6,556 nucleotides of DNA. Source: Stagnihabitans sp039932095 (GTDB lineage Bacteria; Pseudomonadota; Alphaproteobacteria; Rhodobacterales; Rhodobacteraceae). The notes beneath the pieces were generated by a model. That model saw only the letters and a program-made list of their open reading frames with translations, was not told the DNA's origin and searched no databases. Shown here piece by piece: positions 1 through 5,741 of the stretch. The position numbers and the translations under genes are program-made. The stretch spans positions 1-6,556 of the forward strand of contig JBDTQR010000234.1 of the NCBI GenBank assembly GCA_039932095.1, read 5' to 3'. Each line of letters opens with the position of its first letter. Position 1 is the stretch's first letter.

Positions 1-683
1 TTGAAGCCGCCCGGTTCATCCAGCGAGAACACGATGATCGGCAGGTTGTTGTCGCGGGCGAGCGCAATGGCCGAGGCGTCCATCACGCCAAGATGTTTCT
101 GCAGGACCTCGTCATAGGACACATGTTCATAGCGTTTGGCGTCGGGGAACTTCTTGGGGTCCTTGTCATAGACGCCGTCAACCTTGGTGCCTTTGAAGAT
201 CGCCTGGCAGGCCATTTCGGACGCGCGCAGCGTGGCGGCGGTGTCCGTGGTGAAATAGGGGTTGCCGGTGCCGGCTGCAAAAATGCAGACCCGCTGCTTT
301 TCAAGGTGGCGCACTGCACGGCGGCGGATATAGGGCTCGCACACCTGATCCATCGGGATCGCCGAGATGACCCTTGTGAATACGCCGATCTCCTCAAGCG
401 CCGATTGCATGGCAAGGGCGTTCATCACTGTCGCCAGCATCCCCATATAGTCGGCGGTCGTGCGTTCCATCCCTTGGGCCGATCCTTGCAAGCCCCTGAA
501 AATGTTGCCGCCGCCAATCACCATGCAGATCTCGACCCCCAGATCATGCACAGACTTCACCTCTTGGGCGATGCGCTGGACCGTGGGCGGGTGCAAGCCG
601 TAGCCCTGATCCCCCATCAGGGCCTCACCCGAGATTTTCAGCATGACGCGCGTATAAGTGATCTTCTGCTCGGTGGCGGTCAT
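1..683 (-). CDS. pyrH: UMP kinase (uridylate kinase), 3' end cut by window edge
   Basis: Bacterial UMP kinase phosphorylates UMP to UDP with ATP in the cytoplasm, in pyrimidine nucleotide synthesis; the family is hexameric and belongs to the amino-acid-kinase fold. Reading the minus strand from the ATG at 683-681 gives 227 codons before the window ends. Visible family motifs are the N-terminal LKISGEALMG (residues 15-24, phosphate-binding lysine 16), GGGNIFRG (57-64), the TADYMGMLATVMNAL stretch (76-90), GTGNPYFTTDTAA (138-150, nucleotide and UMP site) and KVDGVYDKDP (167-176). The family is usually about 240-250 residues, so only some 15-20 C-terminal residues are missing. The start is supported by AGGG (691-694 on the plus strand, read in reverse), seven bases upstream of the ATG, and by homology beginning within 15 residues. 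It is divergent from miaA. In many alphaproteobacteria frr follows pyrH; that would lie off the left edge. Identification is very secure. Confidence 0.97.
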   Translation of the reverse strand, partial: MTATEQKITYTRVMLKISGEALMGDQGYGLHPPTVQRIAQEVKSVHDLGVEICMVIGGGNIFRGLQGSAQGMERTTADYMGMLATVMNALAMQSALEEIGVFTRVISAIPMDQVCEPYIRRRAVRHLEKQRVCIFAAGTGNPYFTTDTAATLRASEMACQAIFKGTKVDGVYDKDPKKFPDAKRYEHVSYDEVLQKHLGVMDASAIALARDNNLPIIVFSLDEPGGF

Positions 684-724
684 GGAAATACCCTGAATGT
701 TGCTGCTGCATTGGCATTGCGCGC

Positions 725-753
725 AAAATGTCGCAAAAGCCGAGGAGGTTCAA
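725..753 (-). promoter_or_regulatory. Candidate sigma-70-type promoter for pyrH
   Basis: On the minus strand, TTGAAC (plus 748-753; 4 of 6 matches to TTGACA) and CATTTT (plus 725-730; 3 of 6 matches to TATAAT) are separated by exactly 17 bases. They lie 42 bases before the pyrH start codon. Matches are weak and a GC-rich genome gives such pairs by chance, so this is a suggestion only. pyrH could also be read from a promoter further upstream, although the divergent neighbour makes a promoter somewhere in this gap likely. Confidence 0.25.
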
Positions 754-780
754 CCTGTGTTGGAAATCGGCAAGCGATGA
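742..780 (+). promoter_or_regulatory. Strong Shine-Dalgarno plus seven-codon leader mini-ORF before miaA
   Basis: GAGGAGG at 742-748 is the best ribosome-binding sequence in this gap, yet it is 28 bases from the miaA ATG at 777 and no start codon in the miaA frame lies within its reach. Eight bases after it a GTG (757-759) opens a different frame reading M-L-E-I-G-K-R and then TGA at 778-780; a TTG at 760 is a second possible start in the same frame. The TGA overlaps the miaA ATG as ATGA, the classic arrangement for translational coupling. A leader peptide that delivers ribosomes to miaA is the inference. Alternatives are chance, or a single-base sequence error hiding an N-terminally longer MiaA. 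Confidence 0.4.
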
Positions 781-1649
781 CGACGGCTCTCATGGCACAG
801 CTATCGCGTGACGCACCGGTTCTGATTGCGGGGCCGACGGCATCCGGCAAATCGGCTCTGGCGATGGAATTGGCGGCGCGCGACGGGCGGGTGGTGGTCA
901 ATGCCGATGCCTTGCAGGTTTTTGACTGCTGGCGGGTGCTGACGGCAAGGCCCTCGCTGGCCGATGAGGCCGCCCTGCCCCACGCTTTGTACGGCCATGT
1001 TGCCAAAGATGAGGCCTATTCGGTTGGTCATTGGCTGCGCGAAGTCGCGGGTCTGCTGGGGCGCCCGGTGGTGATTGTTGGCGGCACCGGGCTATATTTC
1101 AGCGCATTGACCGAGGGCTTGGCGGCGGTGCCAGAGATCCCGGCCGAAGTGCGGGCCGAGGCCGATGGGTTGCGGCAAAGTGATCTGGCGCGGATGGTGA
1201 CGGACCTTGACGCCGAGACAGCGGCACGGACCGATCTTGCCAATCCGATGCGGGTGCAACGGGCGTGGGAAGTGCAAAGGGCCACCGGGCGCGGACTGGC
1301 CGATTGGCAAAAAGCGACGCCGCAACCCCTGCTCAGTTTGCGACATTGTGAAGCGATCGTGGTCGCGCCGGAGGTTGCTTGGCTGGACCACCGGATCGCC
1401 CTGAGGTTTTCCGCGATGTTGGAGGCTGGCGCGCTTGAAGAGGTTCGGGCACAGTTGCCCGATTGGGACCCGACCCGCCCATCGGCGCGGGCGATCGGGG
1501 CGGCGGACCTGGTAGAATACCTGAATTGTCGCACAGATTTGGCCACCGCGGCCGAGGCCGCAACCCTTGCCACACGGCAATTTGCCAAGCGGCAGCGCAC
1601 CTGGTTCCGCTCACGGATGAAAGACTGGCGCGGATTTGTACCGACTTGA
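777..1649 (+). CDS. miaA: tRNA dimethylallyltransferase (isopentenyl transferase)
   Basis: MiaA transfers a dimethylallyl group from DMAPP to N6 of adenosine 37 in tRNAs that read UNN codons; the product is usually modified further by MiaB. The 290-residue protein has the P-loop GPTASGKS (19-26), the substrate-handling segment NADALQVFD (42-50), VGGTGLYF (101-108), NPMRVQRAWEV and the C-terminal TRQFAKRQRTWFR (266-278), all family hallmarks in the expected order. Length is normal for alphaproteobacteria (about 280-300). The frame stays open far upstream through the antisense of pyrH, so the start must be chosen. ATG 777 precedes the conserved region by 18 residues; ATG 792 is an in-frame alternative five codons later. 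Neither has a good adjacent ribosome-binding site; the nearby strong one serves a mini-ORF whose stop overlaps ATG 777. Product call is secure, exact start moderate. Confidence 0.96.
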   Translation: MTTALMAQLSRDAPVLIAGPTASGKSALAMELAARDGRVVVNADALQVFDCWRVLTARPSLADEAALPHALYGHVAKDEAYSVGHWLREVAGLLGRPVVIVGGTGLYFSALTEGLAAVPEIPAEVRAEADGLRQSDLARMVTDLDAETAARTDLANPMRVQRAWEVQRATGRGLADWQKATPQPLLSLRHCEAIVVAPEVAWLDHRIALRFSAMLEAGALEEVRAQLPDWDPTRPSARAIGAADLVEYLNCRTDLATAAEAATLATRQFAKRQRTWFRSRMKDWRGFVPT

Positions 1650-1774
1650 CCTTGGTGCGGCAGTCGGGGGGGCTTTCGGCAACTAATCCACACTTTGTCG
1701 CGTGGCCGTGAGTTTTTTCGCTTGGGTTGTCGTGCCGACCGGGGTTATCTGGCTCTCTGACCTATGGGATAAAG
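1650..1774. other. miaA-araC intergenic gap
   Basis: These 125 bases contain no gene that I can support. A run of six T at 1713-1718 follows GC-rich sequence, but I could not fold a convincing stem before it, so a factor-independent terminator for miaA is not established. Just before the regulator start there is only a weak ribosome-binding match (GGGAT, about 1766-1770). The gap is long enough for the regulator to have its own promoter, but I could not identify one with confidence. Confidence 0.5.
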
Positions 1775-2572
1775 ATGCAGAACCCGTCCAATCCGGCCCC
1801 GTTCCGACTCGTCGCGATTCCGCGTCTTGCCTCTGGTGGCAGATGGCGCGTCGAGGCGATGCGTTCGCTGTCGGAGGCGTGTTTTCTGTGGTTTACCAAG
1901 GGCCAAGGCAGAATCACGCTTGCTGGCATGACACGGGGCTACACCGCCCACAACGGAATCTTCATTCCGGCCGGGGTAATGCATGGCTTTGAGGTCGGCC
2001 CGCAAGTTTTTGGTACGGCAGTATTTTTCGGAAAAGACTGCCGGGTCACCCTGCCCACCCAGCCTTTGCATCTGCGGATTCGCGAAGTACATGCCCAGCA
2101 AGAGTTGAACGTCACACTTGACGCCATTCAGCGTGAACTCGATAGCACCGTTGCCGCCCATGACCGTGCGGCCGAACACTATCTTGGACTGCTGGGCGTC
2201 TGGCTGGAACGGCAGGCGCTGAAGACACAGGGCGAGGCGCCGCGCCCGGATGCCTCACGCAAGCTGGTGGCGCGCTTTACCGCCCTGATGGAACAAGAAT
2301 TTCGCACTGGCGCCGGTGTTGGCGATCTGGCGGCAAAGCTGGGTGTAACCCCAACGCATCTGACACGCTGCTGTCAGGCAACCTGTGGACGCTCTGCCAT
2401 CGACCTGCTGCAAGACCGCAGAATTTTCGAGGCGCGGCGGATGTTGAGCGAGACAACGCTGCCCATCGGCAAGATCGGTGCTTCCCTCGGATTCACTTCG
2501 CCAGCTTATTTCACCCGGGCATTTCAGCACCGCACCGGAACCTCGCCATCGGGTTTCCGTCAGGCGCAATAG
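1775..2572 (+). CDS. AraC-family transcriptional regulator
   Basis: A predicted DNA-binding transcription factor of 265 residues. The N-terminal part (about 10-110) is rich in short beta-type stretches with GxGxxTLAG and a PAGVMHGFEVG segment, resembling the cupin-like sensory domain of AraC proteins. The C-terminal part holds the two helix-turn-helix units: DLAAKLGVTPTHLTRCCQA (about 184-202) and IGKIGASLGFTSPAYFTRAF (about 231-250), ending in HRTGTSPSGFR, the typical AraC tail. ATG 1775 is preferred to an in-frame TTG at 1727, because it is preceded by GGGATAAAG and the upstream residues look non-conserved. Three cysteines (199, 200, 204) lie in and just after the first recognition helix, which is somewhat unusual. 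The gene is 338 bases upstream of a peptide-type ABC importer on the same strand and may regulate it; the effector is unknown. Family call is secure, target inferred. Confidence 0.93.
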   Translation: MQNPSNPAPFRLVAIPRLASGGRWRVEAMRSLSEACFLWFTKGQGRITLAGMTRGYTAHNGIFIPAGVMHGFEVGPQVFGTAVFFGKDCRVTLPTQPLHLRIREVHAQQELNVTLDAIQRELDSTVAAHDRAAEHYLGLLGVWLERQALKTQGEAPRPDASRKLVARFTALMEQEFRTGAGVGDLAAKLGVTPTHLTRCCQATCGRSAIDLLQDRRIFEARRMLSETTLPIGKIGASLGFTSPAYFTRAFQHRTGTSPSGFRQAQ

Positions 2573-2621
2573 ACGCATCACTGAGTCGCAATTGGCCACG
2601 CAGGTGATTCGTCCGTCTTAA

Positions 2622-2669
2622 CGGAAATTTCTTGTGCGGTTGCGGAAAGCCGCTATTTCCGCCATAACC
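2622..2669. repeat. CGGAAA half-sites and inverted repeat (candidate operator or terminator hairpin)
   Basis: CGGAAA occurs at 2622-2627 and 2643-2648, exactly 21 bases (two helical turns) apart, and again inverted as TTTCCG at 2656-2661. GCGGAAA (2642-2648) and TTTCCGC (2656-2662) form a perfect 7-bp stem around a 7-base loop, extended by GGTT (2638-2641) pairing with AACC (2666-2669) across a 3-base bulge. Direct half-sites two turns apart are how many AraC-family proteins bind. The same sequence could instead be an RNA hairpin ending the regulator transcript, though no clear T-run follows. Role is inferred. Confidence 0.35.
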
Positions 2670-2734
2670 TGTCGCATTCGGCAAATCTGTCGAGCCTATG
2701 TCGCAAACGTTATACCACATGGCGAATCCCAGCG

Positions 2735-2763
2735 TTGACGCACAGGCAGAAAAAATGCGGAAT
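2735..2763 (+). promoter_or_regulatory. Candidate promoter of the ABC transporter operon
   Basis: TTGACG (2735-2740) is a 5 of 6 match to the sigma-70 -35 box. A 17-base spacer with an A-tract leads to CGGAAT (2758-2763), only a 3 of 6 match to the -10 box. Transcription from here would give a 5' leader of about 140 bases that includes the palindrome at 2858-2873. The weak -10 would fit a promoter that needs an activator such as the upstream AraC protein, but this is inference. Confidence 0.3.
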
Positions 2764-2857
2764 AGGGCGGTGATGTTCGCTGTCCGCGACATGCCTGTCT
2801 GGCTTGGCCCCAAGTGGGAGAGGCCTGCCGACACCAAGGGCAACGAAATGCCACCCA

Positions 2858-2873
2858 CGACGAGTACTCGTCG
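2858..2873. promoter_or_regulatory. Perfect 16-bp palindrome before the binding-protein gene
   Basis: CGACGAGTACTCGTCG is completely self-complementary with no spacer, and it lies 37 bases before the start codon of the binding-protein gene and 22 bases before its ribosome-binding site. As DNA it could be the operator of a dimeric repressor; as RNA it could form a 6-bp stem with a short loop in the 5' leader. AraC-type proteins usually bind direct repeats, so a different regulator would be the more natural ligand. Confidence 0.45.
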
Positions 2874-2895
2874 AATGAATAGGCACAGCCTAACC

Positions 2896-2901
2896 AGGGA
2901 G
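2896..2901 (+). promoter_or_regulatory. Ribosome-binding site that fixes the binding-protein start
   Basis: AGGGAG ends nine bases before ATG 2911. The frame also has upstream ATGs at 2698 and 2875, but neither has a comparable Shine-Dalgarno match, so this site supports the start at 2911. Confidence 0.7.
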
Positions 2902-2910
2902 ACTATCAGT

Positions 2911-4548
2911 ATGACTTATATGAAGACTATCAAGACGCTGCATCCGGCAGCCGCAATGCACCTCGCTGAAGTGCAAAGCGGCAAGCTGGACCGTCGCGAG
3001 TTTCTGACCCGGACGACAGCCTTGGGCATCTCTGCAACTGCCGCATACGGGCTTCTGGGCCTCGCGGCTCCGGCAGCCAAGGCCGAGGCCAAGGTTGGCG
3101 GCACGCTGCGGATGGGCATGGAAACCAAGGCGATGAAAGATCCGCGCCTGGCTGACTGGCCGCAGATTGCCAACGTCTACCGTGGCTGGCTGGAATATCT
3201 GATTCAGTACAACCCCGATGGCACCTTTGAAGGCCGGCTGCTGGAAAGCTGGGACGCCAATGACGACGCCACCGAATATACGTTGCATGTCCGTCCGGGC
3301 GTGACCTGGAACAACGGCGACGCTTTCACCGCCGATGACGTGGTGAACAACTTCACCCGCTGGACCGATGGCAATGTCGAAGGCAACGCGATGGCGTCAC
3401 GCTTCCTTGGCCTCGTCAATCCCGACACCAAGACGCTGCGCGATGGCGCGGTGGTCAAGGTCGACGACATGACCGTCAAGCTGATTATGTCGCAGTCCGA
3501 CGTCGCCGTGGTGCCGAACCTCGCCGACTATCCGGCGGCTGTGGTCCATGCCAGCTTCAAGGACGGCGATGATCCGGGTGCTGTCCCGATCGGCACGGGT
3601 CCTTATGTTCCGGGCGAATTGATGGTCGGACAGAAGATGACCTTGGTGCGCGCGCCGAACCACACCTGGTGGGGCGGAACCTCACCGCTTGATGAAATCC
3701 AGTATATCGACTTTGGCACCGATCCCTCGGCGATGGTCAGCATGGCTGGCTCCGACGAAATCGACGCCAACTATGAAACCACCGGCGAATTCATCGACCA
3801 GTTGGACGCGCTCGGCTGGACCAAATATGAGGCCGTTACGGCCTCGACCATCGTCTGCCGCTTCAACTCGGCCACCTCTGACCTGTACAAGGAAAAAGAA
3901 GTCCGTCAGGCGCTGCAGTTGTCGGTTGACCCGGACGTTGTTCTGCAACTGGGCTACAAGGGTCTGGGGCGGACTGCAGAAAACCACCACGCCTGCCCGG
4001 TTCACCCGGAATATGCCAAGCTGCCGGCGCAAACCTTTGACAAGGCCGGCGTCAAGGACATCCTGGCCAAGCACAACTTGGCCGACGCCGAATTCGAGTT
4101 CATCTCCCTCGATGGCGGCTTTGAACTGGACTCCTCGGACGCGGTGGCAGCCCAGATGCGCGACGCCGGGGTGAACGTCAAGCGGACGGTTATGCCGGGT
4201 TCGACCTTCTGGAACGACTGGCAGAAGTACCCGTTCTCCTCGACCACCTGGAACCACCGCCCGCTGGCGGTGCAGAACATGAGCCTTGCCTATACCTCGA
4301 CAGGCTCGTGGAACGAAACTGGTATGGCGAACAAGGACTTCGACGACGCGATGACCAAGGCTCTGGCTTTGGCCGATGCCGACAAGCGCCGCGAAGTGGC
4401 CGCTGTTCTGGAAAAGATCCTGCAGGACGAAGGCTACATCATTCAGCCTTACTGGCGGTCGCTGTTCCGCCACGCGAAGGCGAATGTCGTGGGCGTGGAA
4501 ATGCACCCGTCGTTCGAGCATCACCACTACGAGTGGTCGCTCGCTTGA
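2911..4548 (+). CDS. Peptide/nickel-type ABC transporter solute-binding protein (family 5), Tat-exported
   Basis: The periplasmic ligand-binding subunit of a DppABCDF/OppABCDF-type importer, 545 residues, normal for family 5. A long N-region ends in the twin-arginine motif DRREFL (27-32), then the hydrophobic stretch to about residue 53 and a likely cleavage at AKA (56-58). This predicts export in folded form by the Tat pathway. The mature start KVGGTLRMGM, then RLLESW, the YTLHVRPGVTWNNGDAFTADDVV block and IGTGPY (227-232) are the standard SBP_bac_5 signatures. The C-terminus is FEHHHYEWSLA. The Tat leader with HPAAAMHLAEVQSGKLDRRE is a form I associate with Rhodobacteraceae. A hairpin follows the stop, then two permease genes. 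Substrate could be a di- or oligopeptide, opine, glycoside or metal chelate; the sequence alone does not decide. Family call secure, ligand unknown. Confidence 0.95.
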   Translation: MTYMKTIKTLHPAAAMHLAEVQSGKLDRREFLTRTTALGISATAAYGLLGLAAPAAKAEAKVGGTLRMGMETKAMKDPRLADWPQIANVYRGWLEYLIQYNPDGTFEGRLLESWDANDDATEYTLHVRPGVTWNNGDAFTADDVVNNFTRWTDGNVEGNAMASRFLGLVNPDTKTLRDGAVVKVDDMTVKLIMSQSDVAVVPNLADYPAAVVHASFKDGDDPGAVPIGTGPYVPGELMVGQKMTLVRAPNHTWWGGTSPLDEIQYIDFGTDPSAMVSMAGSDEIDANYETTGEFIDQLDALGWTKYEAVTASTIVCRFNSATSDLYKEKEVRQALQLSVDPDVVLQLGYKGLGRTAENHHACPVHPEYAKLPAQTFDKAGVKDILAKHNLADAEFEFISLDGGFELDSSDAVAAQMRDAGVNVKRTVMPGSTFWNDWQKYPFSSTTWNHRPLAVQNMSLAYTSTGSWNETGMANKDFDDAMTKALALADADKRREVAAVLEKILQDEGYIIQPYWRSLFRHAKANVVGVEMHPSFEHHHYEWSLA

Positions 4549-4560
4549 TCTGATCCCATC

Positions 4561-4586
4561 GCGGGCGCATCCACGGATGCGCCCGC
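4561..4586 (+). terminator. Intra-operon GC-rich hairpin after the binding-protein gene
   Basis: GCGGGCGCATCC and GGATGCGCCCGC are perfect inverse complements, giving an 11-bp stem with a CACG loop (12 bp on paper). It starts 13 bases after the binding-protein stop and 67 bases before the permease start. No T-run follows, so it is unlikely to be a full factor-independent terminator. Hairpins here typically protect the upstream mRNA from 3' exonucleases or cause partial termination, so that binding protein is made in excess over the membrane subunits. Confidence 0.7.
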
Positions 4587-4652
4587 AGTCACCCTGCCAG
4601 TGCCCATTCAGGGCCTGCACCCGTTCACATTCTGGCAAGTGGGATCCCGGAA

Positions 4653-5738
4653 ATGCTGATGTTCGTGGCACGACGCTTGGGCGTAATGGTGCTGACCGCA
4701 CTGGTTTTGACCTTTGTCGTCTTCTTCCTCACCAACCTGCCGCCCAACCTCGAAAAACTCGCGCGGTCCGAAGGCTCGGTTCGAATGACTGACGAGGCGG
4801 TGGCGTCCTGGATCATCGAAAACGGCCATGGTGGATCGGTGTTTTACCGCTATGCCGAATGGCTGGGCATCAGTCCCGGCTGGACCTATACCGATGAAAA
4901 GAATGTAACCCGCGGCTTGTGCATCAACCGCAACAACACACCCGAAACAGCACCCGCCCGCTGCGGCATTCTGCAGGGCGACTGGGGCTATTCGACCAGC
5001 TTCAAGAAACCCATAACCGAAGTGCTGGGCCGCGCCATCTCTGCCACCGGCTTGCTGATGCTGGCGGTGATGCTGGTGATGGTGCCCTGCGCGCTGTTGG
5101 TCGGCGTTCTGGCCGGGATGCGGGAAGGGTCGCGCACCGACCGGTTGTTGTCGACGTTCGCCATCGCCTCGACCGCGACACCGGAATATGTGTCAGGCGT
5201 CATTCTGGTGGCCGTGCTCGCTTCGCCTGTAACTGGCCTTTCGCCATTCCTGTCGGATTGGGGCTGGATCAGCGGCAGGACGTTGTTTCTGGGGACCGCA
5301 ACCTCGGCGATGGATGACATCACCTTCTGGAATTTCACGTTGCCGACGATGACCATAGCGCTCTATGGCATCGGCTATATCGCCAGGATGACCCGGGCCT
5401 CGATGACCGAGGTGATGATCCAGCAGTATATCCGCACCGCCCGACTGAAAGGCGTGTCGTTTCGCGACGTGGTGCTGCGGCATGCCTTGCGCAACGCGCT
5501 GATCGCGCCCTTTACCGTCATCATGCTGCAATTCCCCTGGTTGTTGAATGGCGTGGTCATCACCGAGACCCTGTTCAATTACAAAGGCTTCGGCTGGACC
5601 CTTGTCTGGGCCGCCGGCAACAATGACATCGAACTGCTGCTCGGTTGTTCGGTCGTCGCGGTTTTCGTCGTTCTGGTAACGCAGCTGATTTCAGACATCG
5701 GCTATGTCTTTCTCAACCCGCGCATCAGGATGGCTTGA
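4653..5738 (+). CDS. DppB/OppB-like ABC transporter permease
   Basis: The first membrane subunit of the importer, 361 residues, a little longer than the usual 300-340. It has an N-terminal membrane segment (about 7-28, starting FVARRLGVMVLTALVLTFVV), then a large periplasmic loop ending in the family signature GDWGYSTSFKKPITEVLGR (109-127). The permease core follows, with hydrophobic segments near 131-155, 166-190, 228-245, 283-303 and 328-353. The ATPase-contacting EAA loop is YIRTARLKGVSFRDVVLRHALRNALIAP (259-286, quoted in part by position: conserved A263, G267, H277, N281). The loop contains two cysteines (90 and 104) that could form a disulfide in the periplasm. ATG 4653 is preferred; ATG 4659 is possible. 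The ribosome-binding site is poor (GGGA at 4641-4644, within the palindrome GGGATCCC). The next permease starts three bases after the stop, so the two are co-translated. Confidence 0.95.
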   Translation: MLMFVARRLGVMVLTALVLTFVVFFLTNLPPNLEKLARSEGSVRMTDEAVASWIIENGHGGSVFYRYAEWLGISPGWTYTDEKNVTRGLCINRNNTPETAPARCGILQGDWGYSTSFKKPITEVLGRAISATGLLMLAVMLVMVPCALLVGVLAGMREGSRTDRLLSTFAIASTATPEYVSGVILVAVLASPVTGLSPFLSDWGWISGRTLFLGTATSAMDDITFWNFTLPTMTIALYGIGYIARMTRASMTEVMIQQYIRTARLKGVSFRDVVLRHALRNALIAPFTVIMLQFPWLLNGVVITETLFNYKGFGWTLVWAAGNNDIELLLGCSVVAVFVVLVTQLISDIGYVFLNPRIRMA

Positions 5739-5741
5739 CAC

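Larger units (their letters stand above)
2573..2910. other. Non-coding region between regulator and ABC transporter operon
   Basis: A 338-base stretch without a supported gene. It should contain the end of the regulator transcript and the promoter and 5' untranslated region of the transporter operon. Visible elements are a small stem TCCGT/ACGGA (2612-2625) followed by AATTTCTT, a larger inverted repeat at 2638-2669, a TGTCGCA direct repeat (2670-2676 and 2699-2705), a weak promoter near 2735-2763, a perfect palindrome at 2858-2873 and a ribosome-binding site at 2896-2901. The transporter frame is open back to an ATG at 2698, but that upstream part lacks a ribosome-binding site and does not look like protein. 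Confidence 0.6.

Noticed and set aside
711..739. Plus-strand promoter TTGGCA / CAAAAG for miaA
   Set aside because: The -35 match is good but the -10 is poor, and transcription would start within the GAGGAGG ribosome-binding site, making it non-functional.
746..756. Inverted repeat AGGTT-C-AACCT
   Set aside because: A one-base loop and 5-bp arms overlapping the Shine-Dalgarno sequence; too short to treat as an operator without conservation data.
93..776. An open frame continuous with miaA that would give it 228 extra N-terminal residues
   Set aside because: This part is the exact antisense of pyrH, and its translation shows no recognisable domain. MiaA homology begins only after ATG 777. 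High-GC codon bias keeps the antisense frame open.
1028..1693. Minus-strand open frame of 221 residues antisense to miaA
   Set aside because: Arg/Ser/Ala-rich low-information translation, no ribosome-binding site considered credible, fully overlapped by a clear gene. It is a shadow frame.
1691..1718. Factor-independent terminator for miaA ending in six T
   Set aside because: I could not find a stem of convincing length before the T-run; only short GGCC-type self-complementarity is present.
2698..2910. N-terminal extension of the binding protein by 71 residues
   Set aside because: The extension would bury the Tat signal inside the protein, has no good ribosome-binding site, and covers the region with promoter-like elements and a palindrome. 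ATG 2911 has a well-spaced AGGGAG.
3682..4701. Minus-strand open frame of 339 residues antisense to the binding protein
   Set aside because: Long but composed of the complementary codons of a secure gene, rich in Arg, His, Val and Gly, with no family motif. It also runs across the hairpin and into the permease start, as chance frames do in GC-rich DNA.
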